This document shows, one piece after another, positions 36,820-47,800 of a DNA stretch of 64,000 nucleotides (position 1 is the stretch's first letter; every line of letters begins with the position of its first letter). This DNA is from Pteria penguin. Taxonomy: Eukaryota; Mollusca; Bivalvia; Pterioida; Pteriidae. The notes beneath the pieces were generated by a model. It saw only the letters and a program-made list of their open reading frames with translations. It searched no databases and had not been told where the DNA came from. Both the position numbers and the translations under genes were made by a program. The stretch lies in the NCBI GenBank assembly GCA_035048485.1, contig CM068590.1, forward strand, positions 558,001 to 622,000, read 5' to 3'.

Positions 36820-36921
36820 TTGATTGCACAGAGCATTTGTTTTTTTCGCTTTAAGTTTTCATTTGGTAACATGGTTTGCTATTCCACTCTTCCAGATGAT
36901 TCATATATAAAACAGTTCAGA
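36820..36921 (+). promoter_or_regulatory. 5' flank and likely 3' splice site before the eIF3c start codon
   Basis: A pyrimidine-rich stretch ending CCACTCTTCCAG at 36895 is a plausible acceptor for an exon that carries the start codon. If used, the leader would begin with a five-codon upstream frame (ATG ATT CAT ATA TAA). A second AG directly before the ATG (GTTCAG at 36920) would remove it. The ATG has A at -3. An upstream non-coding exon is therefore likely. Confidence 0.45.
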
Positions 36922-37016
36922 ATGTCAGGGAGATTTTTTCGTGGATCTGATTCGGAATCGGAGAGTTCGTCATCTGGTGATGAAATCGAAGTTCGTCCAG
37001 GACAGGCCGTCAGACC
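36922..37016 (+). CDS. EIF3C: eIF3c exon 1 (coding part)
   Basis: Residues 1-32, starting [20 protein letters not shown]. The serine-acidic start is the eIF1/eIF5-facing end and a typical casein kinase 2 target composition. Donor ACC|GTAAGT. Confidence 0.93.
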
Positions 37017-38833
37017 GTAAGTTTACCAGGAATCTACTTAACAAATATTGAATCAGGTGTCACTTTTGAAATTAAGAAACCAAACATAAAAGCCAAAGAA
37101 ATGGTTGATATGTCATATTTCATTAATAATAATATTTTTGTATTCATTTTCATTAATGATTCTTTATTTAATAATATGAATTTGAGATATATACATTTGA
37201 TTCGATTTGTTTTATTCAGCTTTCAAGGGCCATACCTTAAGTTTGTTGATTTAGGCACAACTTGGTCCTATAACTTTGAAATTTAGGGTTTCTGTTCAAA
37301 TCTGGTTACTTTTATGTGTGACTGTTCAGTGTTGTACTCTTCCTTTTGTTTATCAAGCTTGAAATTGAAAAGAAAAAAAATGAAGTGAAATTGCTCTCAA
37401 GATAAACATGATACTATTTTACAGAGCTTATGCCTTTAGTGACGATGAAGAAGAAACAAAACGAGTTGTAAGGAGTGCTAAGGACAAAAGGTCAGTAACG
37501 GGAAATTCAGAAATCTGACAGAGGAAATTCAGAATCTGTCAGATAAATTGAGTTGTAGTAGGGAATACTTATTTCAGGCTAGTGTAAATTATGGAATAGT
37601 AGAGCCATCATAGCTCAGTTGGTAGCTGGCCTTGTGACTGAGAGGTCCATGGTTTAAGTCTTACTGCTCCCTTGCTTGAAGATAAATGATATGTTTATAC
37701 ATAAGATATATTTGAAATTTTCTTTTAAATGTAAGAAAAAAGTCAGTTGTTCTGAAATTCTTTTTACTTATGATGTGATTCCTTTGATTTGGTTCACAGA
37801 CATGATGAGCTGCGAGAAATTATGAAGAAAATGGCTAACCATAAAAAGATCAAAGACATGTCCAGTGTTCTGACAGGTAAGGTCAAGTTTATATCCAGTG
37901 TTCTGACGGGTAAGGTCAAGGTTATTTCTGATGTTCTGATGGGTTAGGTCAAGGTTATTTCTGATGTTCTGACAAGTAAGGTATATATCATGTGAATGAC
38001 TTAGTAAATTCCCCAGCAGTTCATAGTTTTCAGTAATTTAAAGTAGATTCTTTAACTTTGTCAATACTGACAGTATATATCAGAGGGTCCCTAACCCTAA
38101 CCCTAACCCTAACCCTAACCCTACATATCAGAGGGTCAGGTCCCTAACCCTAACCCTAACCCTATATATCAGAGGGTCTACATAGGTATTAAGAGAATTA
38201 TATGATTTTAAGGCAGTGCTTCACTTATCACTGTTTGGTAAGGGATACTAGGCACCGTTACTTACTGAAATCCTTGCGTTACACGCTGTATGGGTTAATG
38301 TTCTCTGTGTCATTTTAAACACTTGTATCTTAACAGAAGTATACATTCATGTGTGTGTAATGAAGCCAGCGTGGCCTAGTGGTATCGCGCTCGCCTCCTA
38401 ATCAGGAGACCGGGGTTTGAGTCCTGCTCTGGCCATGCCAGTGCCCTGTCTTTCACATGTCGTGGTATGCATGGCACATTAAAGATCTCTCACTGCTTCT
38501 GGTGGGTCCGTTGCAAAGGTAAAAATTTGTATGCCCCGCATCAGGTAAATGCCGTCACCATATACGTGAAATATTCGTGGTGTGATGTTAAACAAAAATC
38601 AATCAATCAACCAATGTATGTGTAATGAACAAGAGTCTGTGTAGGGGATTCAAACTTCAGATGAAAACTTGGGGTCATATGGACCCCTGGATTAAAACAT
38701 CAAGGGCTCAAAATAAATCTTCCAGCCCACTGTGAAAGTGACCCAATGTAAACAGAAGTTGGTTTATTCACAAATTATTTGTAGAACAAGATTAGAAAAG
38801 TCATTATACGCCATAGAAATTTTGAATGTTTGG

Positions 38834-38870
<37 letters not shown>

Positions 38871-41800
38871 TCAGAATTTAACAGGTATAGCTAAGCCTTT
38901 AAGAGGTTCAGCCCAAGTCTGATGGGGTCCTGAGCAGTCACCAGATGAGTAAAATAATCCTGAGGAGGAATTAAACAATTCTCATTTGGTAAAAGTGAAG
39001 GTACATAGGTGTTGATAGTACGTAATGGAATGTACCATTGGATATTTCAGATTTTGAAGAGCTTGGTAAAGCATATGAAAAAGGAAAGAAGGTTTTTGAC
39101 AAGGAGAGTCAATCAGTGCCACGATTTTACGTGCGTTGTCTGGTAGAGCTGGAGGACTTTATCAATGAGGTAAGAAGGAAAGAGATAAATGTGATATCTC
39201 ATATATGTAAATCTTGTCAATAAGGTTAGGATGAACGAGATAAATGTGATATCTCATATGTAAATCATATCAATGAGGTAAGGATGAATGAGATAGATGG
39301 GGTATCTCATATGTAAATCTTATCATTGAGGTAAGGATGAACGAGATAAATGTGGTATCTCACATGTAAATCTTATCAACAAGGTAAGGAAGAACGAGAT
39401 AGATGTGATATCTGATATGTAAATCTTATCAATGAGGTAAATGTATCTGATATTTACATCTCGTAGAGTTTAAATGGAGAGGTATCCACACAAGTCAAGG
39501 AAAACTTAATGTATAATGGGGCTTAAATTAATTAAAATGTAATTAAAAGATTTTCCGTAATGGCAATGCGAGTAAACAATATACTCTTTCAGTCTTTCAC
39601 AATTTTAGAAGGTTTTTACACTTTCACTTTGTTGAGGTTAGTTAACTCCCTACTTTTACCTGCTTATTGTGTTCACTTTGTTGACAGTAGTGAACTCCTT
39701 ACTTTTACCTGTTTATTGTGTTCACTTTGTTGAGGTTAGTTAACTCCCTACTTTTACCTGCTTATTGTGTTCACTTTGTTGACAGAAGTTAACTCCCTAC
39801 TTTTGCCTGTTTATTGTGTTCACTTTGTTGACAGTAGTTAACACCCTACTTTTACCTGTTTATTGTGTTCACTTTGTTGACGGTGTTGACTCCTTACTTT
39901 TACCTGTTTATTGTGTTCACTTTGTTGAGGTTAGTGAACTCCTTACTTTTACCTGTTTATTGTGTTCACTTTGTTGACAGTAGTTAACTCCCTACTTTTG
40001 CCTGTTTATTGTGTTCACTTTGTTGACGGTGTTGACTCCCTACTTTTACCTGTTTATTGTGTTCTCTTTGTTGATGGTAGTTAACTCCCTACTTTTACCT
40101 GTTTATTGAGTTCACAGTGTTGAGGTTAGTTAACTCCCTGCTTTTACCTGTTTATTGTGTTCACTTTGTTGACGGTAGTTAACTCCCTACCTTTACCTAT
40201 TTATTGTGTTCTCTTTGTTGACAGTAGTTAACTCCCTACTTTTACCTGTTTATTGTGTTCATTTTGTTGACGGTAGTTAACTTCCTACTTTTACCTGTTT
40301 ATTGTGTTCACTTTGTTGACAGTAGTTAACTCCCTACTTTTACCTGTTTATTGTGTTCACTTTGTTGAGGTTAGTGAACTCCTTACTTTTGCCTGTTTAT
40401 TGTGTTCACTTTGTTGACAGTAGTTAACTCCCTACTTTTGCCTGTTTATTGTGTTCACTTTGTTGACGGTGTTGACTCCCTACTTTTACCTGTTTATTGT
40501 GTTCTCTTTGTTGATGGTAGTTAACTCCCTACTTTTACCTGTTTATTGAGTTCACAGTGTTGAGGTTAGTTAACTCCCTGCTTTTACCTGTTTATTGTGT
40601 TCACTTTGTTGACGGTAGTTAACTCCCTACCTTTACCTATTTATTGTGTTCTCTTTGTTGACAGTAGTTAACTCCCTACTTTTACCTGTTTATTGTGTTC
40701 ATTTTGTTGACGGTAGTTAACTTCCTACTTTTACCTGTTTATTGTGTTCACTTTGTTGACAGTAGTTAACTCCCTACTTTTACCTGTTTATTGTGTTCAC
40801 TTTGTTGAGGTTAGTGAACTCCTTACTTTTGCCTGTTTATTGTGTTCACTTTGTTGACAGTAGTTAACTCCCTACTTTTGCCTGTTTATTGTGTTCACTT
40901 TGTTGACAGTAGTTAACAACCTACTTTTACCTGTTTATTGTGTTCACTTTGTTGACGGTGTTGACTCCTTACTTTTACCTGTTTATTGTGTTCACTTTGT
41001 TGACAGTAGTTAACTCCCTACTTTTGCCTGTTTATTGTGTTCACTTTGTTGACGGTGTTGACTCCCTACTTTTACCTGTTTATTGTGTTCTCTTTGTTGA
41101 TGGTAGTTAACTCCCTACTTTTACCTGTTTATTGAGTTCACAGTGTTGAGGTTAGTTAACTCCCTACTTTTACCTGTTTATTGTGTTCACTTTGTTGACG
41201 GTAGCTAACTCCCTACCTTTACCTATTTATTGTGTTCTCTTTGTTGACAGTAGTTAACTCCCTACTTTTACCTGTTTATTGTGTTCATTTTGTTGACGGT
41301 AGTTAACTTCCTACTTTTACCTGTTTATTGTGTTCACTTTGTTGAGGTTAGTTAACTCCCTACTTTTACCTGTTTATTGTGTTTACTTTGTTGAGGGTAG
41401 TTAACTCCCTACTTTTACCTGTTTATTGTGTTCACTTTGTTGACCGTAGTTAACTTCCTACTTTTACCTGTTTATTGTGTTCACTTTGTTGAGGGTAGTT
41501 AACTCCCTACTTTTACTTATTTATTGTGTTCTCTTTGTTGACAGTAGTTAACTCCCTACTTTTACCTGTTTATTGTGTTCATTTTGTTGACCGTAGTTAA
41601 CTTCATACTTTTACCTGTTTATTGTGTTCACTTTGTTGAGGTTAGTTAACTCCCTACTTTTACCTGTTTATTGTGTTTACTTTGTTGAGGGTAGTTAACT
41701 CCCTACTTTTACTTGTTTATTGTGTTCACTTTGTTGACCGTAGTTAACTTCCTACTTTTACCTGTTTATTGTGTTCACTTTGTTGAGGGTAGTTAACTCC

Positions 41801-44800
41801 CTACTTTTACCTGTTTATTGTGTTCACATTGTTGACGGTAGTTAACTCCCTACTTTTACCTGTTTATTGTGTTCACTTTGTTGACAGTATTTAACTTCCT
41901 ACTTTTACCTGTTTATTGTGTTCACTTTGTTGACGGTAGTTAACTCCCTACTTTTACCTGTTTATTGTGTTCACTTTGTTGACAGTAGTTAACTCCCTAC
42001 TTTTACCTGTTTATTGTGTTCACTTTGTTGAGGTTAGTTAACTCACTACTTTTACCTGTTTATTGTGTTTACTTTGTTGAGGGTAGTTAACTCCCTACTT
42101 TTACCTGTTTATTGTGTTCACTTTGTTGACCGTAGTTAACTTCCTACTTTTACCTGTTTATTGTATTCACTTTGTTGACGGTGTTAACTCCCTACTTTTA
42201 CCTGTTTATTTTGTTCTGTTTGTTGACGGTAGTTAACTCCCTACTTTTACCTGTTTATTGTGTTTACTTTGTTGACATTAAGTAACTACCTACTTTTACC
42301 TGTTTATTGTGTTCACTTTGTTGGCATTAATTAACTCCCTAATCTTACCTGATTATTATGTTCACAGTGTTGGGAAGACAGAGAGGGCAGGAAACAAATG
42401 AGTAAGAATAACGCCAAGGGACTCAACAATCTCCGACAGAAACTTCGAAAGTACAACAGAGACTTCGAGACCCAAATCAAAGAGTACAAGGAGGTAAGAA
42501 GAACAGGGAAGACTGAGGATGATAAATTTGTTGGCATGATTTTTGTTTTATGTCACACTAAGATTATCATATTTCTGTGGTAACATCATCTACCTGATGC
42601 ATTGCACAGAAAGTTTAGACCTATGTATCAGACTCAACTGAAGAAGAAGAGATCTTTATGTGCTACATCTATGGGGACAATTTTGAGATATGGCATTAGG
42701 AGATATGTCTTGGCAACACACATGTCAAGCCATGTACTTCACCTTTATACTAGGTCTACTCCGTACTAAATTAGCCATGGCATAAAGTCCAGTCTAATCT
42801 GTTGAAAGCAACCATTAGAAAGAAGATGGAAAAGTGGTCATTTAAGGCAGGTGGCTTCTTCAAATAAATTAGCTTTGTATAGACAATTAGCAGTATGGAA
42901 CAGAGAAGGTGGTTGTGGTCACTTAACACAGGTGGTCTCTGTAGTACAATAAAGTCTAGGTGTTTTGTAATTCTCCACCCACCACCGTGTTGCACGTCCA
43001 GACATAAATTCAAGAATTACACAATACACATTGTAATTAATAAAGGTGTGAATGAGCACAGGTAAATTTCCACTGTGATTTCAGATGTTTTTCCCACCGT
43101 GTTTTGTGCAATCTCTCCAAAAAACCTGGACTGTACTGTAGGTGTCACTGTCACTGTTTGAATGTAGCTGTAATATGTATAATAATCCACTGACTATAGG
43201 TCTGACATGGTTGATTGAATGTTGATATTTACTTCAGAATCCAGATGAGGGTGAAGATGAAGCTTTGGAGGAACCAGTTGGTAAGTGTACAATAAGATTC
43301 TGAGTCATTCATCGTCTGGGGAAAACGAAGGACAGAAATTCTTGGAGATAACTGCTAAACATTTAATCTAAATCAAACTCCATTTGGTTTTAAATGTACG
43401 TGTAATTCAGATAGATAGATAGATTATTGTTTTACGTCACACTAGGAATATTCCACCCATATTACATGTAATTCAGAGATGTGCTTGATGATTAATTTTC
43501 ACTATCTTCACCCGTCATATTTAAACAATCAAAGTAAAAGCAAAGACCAATATCATCCTGTGTGTGTATTTTCTGTTGAATTTTATATAGCTATGTTTCT
43601 TCATTCTGTTTATAAAATAAGTTCCTCTCACTCTTTTCATGCAGTCTTTAAGATGTTGGACTGAAAGTTGAACATGTCATCGTTAAAAGCAACCATAGAC
43701 TTTGTCACAGTTGAACTACTTTTGTCTCACGAGTAATGGTTTTTTGTTTTTAAATGCAGTCTTTGGGGTACTAGTCATGCTTTGTACACAGTACTTGTTA
43801 AAGCTACTAACACTGAGCTGCTATTGTAGATGTTTTGTTGTGTTATTTATAGCAGATGAAGAGTCTGACGAAGAAGAAATAACAATTCCCAAAGCCAAGA
43901 TGAAGGAGGAAACTAAAGCGAAAAGTCAGGAAGCTAAACTTAAACAGCAGGTATCAAAACTCAACAGTATATGATGTTCTATCTATGTAAAGGCAATACT
44001 GAAGAACATTAATCTATACACAAAAACTTAAGGGGACCAGTTGTCCAAATCTTTAACCGCTAGTTCAGCTAAATAGTTGGTAAACCACTTGTTCAGCTAA
44101 CTAATTGGTAAACCACTGGTTAAATGTCATCGTGTTATTTCATTGAAAGGAAAAGACTTTCAGTACTGGTCTGTATATTGAAAGGAAAAGACTTTCAGTA
44201 CTGGTCTGTATATTGATTTTTAGCATAAAAAATCAGTAAACAATAGTAATTTATACAATAACTTTACAAATTTACCTGTTATCTATGAAACAGTGACTGG
44301 CTTGCAATTGACCTGTAGTTCAAGTTTTGAACAACTGGTTCCAGGAACTTAACTTAGATAATGGGTATCGCAACAAAACAGGAAAACATATAGAATAAAA
44401 ACATAAACGTGAATCACCAGTGACAAAACTGTAAACATATAGGACAAAACTGATATAAAAAGAAAAAAAAATCTCGATGATAGCTGAAACTTCAGGTAGT
44501 AAAACTCAAAAATAATAGAAAAAATAATAATATAATAGTAATGATAATAAAAAAAAACGGAAACGTGTATCTTACACAAAGAATAATGAAAAGTGAGAAA
44601 ATGTAGACTTAAACACCAGGTAACACACCACAGAGAATGAGAAGCTCAGGATTCAAGAAGGTCAATTCTTTTCATCAGTTTGTCAGATCATAATACTATG
44701 TTCCGATTCATCGTGACATCTTAGTATAGTGATATCATGGATAAATACTGACCTTGTTTCAGATGGACGATGATGACGATGATGATGATGATATAGACTG

Positions 44801-47800
44801 GGACATGAGTTCAGACTCTAGCTCTAGCTCTGAGGATGAGGTGGAGGGAGGAGGTCAAACTGTTTACACTGCAGCCATGTTCCTTAAAAAGTAAGCATAC
44901 ATTAATCATTTTCATCATTCACGTTCAGATTTCCTTCCCAAAATCTATGTCCCTACTGTGGAGAATGGGGGGTATCTTCTGTAATTTCGTCCCGTTTTTT
45001 TTTTTTTTTTGGGGGGGGGGGTTCCAGTATGTGGCAAGAATCTTTAACGTTTGACCTAGCTGCCTTCTAGGGACATCAGTGTTTCACAAGCACATCATTT
45101 TGGTGGGAGGGGAATTTTTTTTTTAACGAAATCTGCAATGAAAGACAAAGGTGCTACAGACTATCTAGAACAACCATGATACCAATAGTACAGTTTAGAT
45201 AAAGAACTTAATTTATTAAAGTTAATGGAAATAATTAAAGTTAATGGAAATAATTAAAGTTAATGAAAATGAGCAATCTATGTCAGTTAATGAAAGCACT
45301 CTGTGACTTTTAAAAGAAACACACTGATTATAATAAAATCAAAATCACAAAATTTTTGGGCCTCTTTGCCTTCATCAAGTGATCAATATAATATATAAAT
45401 AGAGAGCTGTGTAAAATCAAGCCTGCGTGGCTTAGTGGTATCGCGCTCGCCTCCTGATCAAGAGGCTGGGGTTCGAGTCACGCTCTGGTCATGTGGGTGC
45501 CCTGTCTTTTGGATGAGACAGTAAAAACCAAGGCCCCGTGTCATGGTATGCATGGCACATTAAAGATCCTTCACTGCTTCGGGTGGGTCCGTTGCAAAGG
45601 TCAAAATTTGTATGCCCCGCATCAGGCAGATGCAGTCACCATATCCGTGAAATATTCGTGGTGTGACGTTAAACAAAAACCAGTCAATCAATCTGAGTAA
45701 AATGCATCACAATGTCATGTATGTTTTGGCATGGGTAAACAAGACAATAAACAAACAATACCAGATAGTATAAGAATATACAATTACAGAAAACGGCAAA
45801 CAAGGTACATGAGTACTGATAACTGTGTTGATGGTTTACCAGCAGCGACATCCTCCCAGTGGTAGTATTGCCGGTTAGAACACTTATATAAATTTGTTGT
45901 AGCAGATGTATATTTCAACAAATACTCATTTTCCATGGGAAGATTTAAGTATAATTTCATTCAAACTTTCCATGGTATTGAAGTTGTCTCTGATTGTACA
46001 AGTTCATTTGAAGGCAACCTGGAGAAGAAAAGAAAGATAAAAAGGAGAGGAAAGAGAAGAAGGAAAGAAAGAAGAAAGAGAAAGAGGATGATGAGGGAGA
46101 ATGGGAAGAAGTTACAAAAGGTGCACCAATGGTCAAGGTATGGTTAATCAGTGGGCACATTATGGTCATTCAGTTGTCAGATGTCAGCTAGTATGAGCTA
46201 CTAAAAAGTGCATGAAATTGTCAAGGTAAGGTCAGCCGGTGTCCAAGGTAAGAACAATCGATAGTCAATATAAGATCAATAATCAAAGGTGAGAAGTTAT
46301 GGCTTAAGTCATTAATGGTCAGTCTCCTAAATAAATCAGCTTCAGCAGTTGTTAAAAATAAATGCCAATCATTATTGAAGCTTGTGATCATAATTCTGGT
46401 GGCCATTAACTGTCATATGATACAATTTTGAGTCATCGATTACTCATAGTGGTATGTAATGACCAATATACTGGTATCTTATTATAGGTGATATAAACTT
46501 ACCCTCATTGTTTGTTCTATTGATTGAGCATTATCTAATATCCCTGTCGTTATTTGTAGGAGACACCCAAGATGTTTGCCAAGGACACAGAGGTCAACCA
46601 CGAGGCTGTTAACAAAAAGCTCAATGAGATCATCTCAGCTCGAGGGAAAAAGGGAACGGACAGGAATGAACAGATAGAACTATTGCTTGAATTACAGTCC
46701 ATCTCCCAGAAGAATGACCTTGGTCCTGCCATAGAGGTCAAGATCATGTTCAACATTATAGCTGCCATATTTGATTACAATCCAAACATTGCCACCTGCA
46801 TGAGAGGAGAAATGTGGGAAAGGTATGTTATAACCTCCAATTTTCTTTGTGTATTTGCAGTCACACTACCCCATCTTAGGAAAATAAAATAGACAAATAA
46901 CCGAACTCGAACCCTGTTTAAATCGGAAAATGCTGCTGACAGTTTCACTGTCTCAGTTTGAATTCAGCTGCAGATTGTACTTTAGGGTGAGAAATCTGAG
47001 AAAGGTTTGTTGATATCTCCTTTTTACCTAGGGTTAGGGTTAACCCTAACCCTAACTGTTAGAAACTATACACATTGTGCAATCTAGGCATCTGGATTAT
47101 AATATTTTCATCCAATCTATCTTTATTGTAGTCTGAGGTCTTTGATAACTCATCATATACTTTGACACAGGACTTCAGACTGTACACAGTCTACCTATTT
47201 GTTATTACCTCTGTTGCCTCTTTTTAATCTTGATGCATGTCTAGGTCAGAATTTAGATTTTTTTATTTCCACTGAAGTAAATGACATGTTAATAAAACAG
47301 TAACTGTTTTATGTTACTGAATATGGTATGAGATACATAACAAACACCGGTCATTGTTGTACCCTGTATACTGTAGTCAACTGTTGTCTCCTATCAGTCA
47401 ACTTTTGAACCTTGCATGGCCTCATTGTGATTGCACACAGCCGGTATTAGACACTGGGTTTGAAATGGTAAAAGATCTACTTGAGGCTCTCTAGGCTCTA
47501 TCACTGACTACTCTGCCATAGATGGATGCTTGAATTTCTTTTACAAAAACGCAGGCTGCAATCCATGAGGAAGCCCACGTTGATGGGACTACCCCATTGA
47601 TGGATACCCTACTTTGCAAAATAACTTGAAAATTTCTACAGGACCTTCAGATTTTACCCTGGTGTTCTCCAACACCAAAACCGCTGAAAGTCTTTGCAAT
47701 GAGTTGATTCTAAGTAATGTATGGCAGTATTTAAACCGACATATTTCTCGACAGGTGTTTGTCTGCAGTCAACAACTTGCTTACCAAGTGTGAAGAGAAT

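Noticed and set aside
46823..46892. Extension of eIF3c exon 10 beyond 46822 as coding
   Set aside because: The frame stays open for some 20 codons, but AAAG|GTATGT is a good donor and conservation with other eIF3c proteins stops there.
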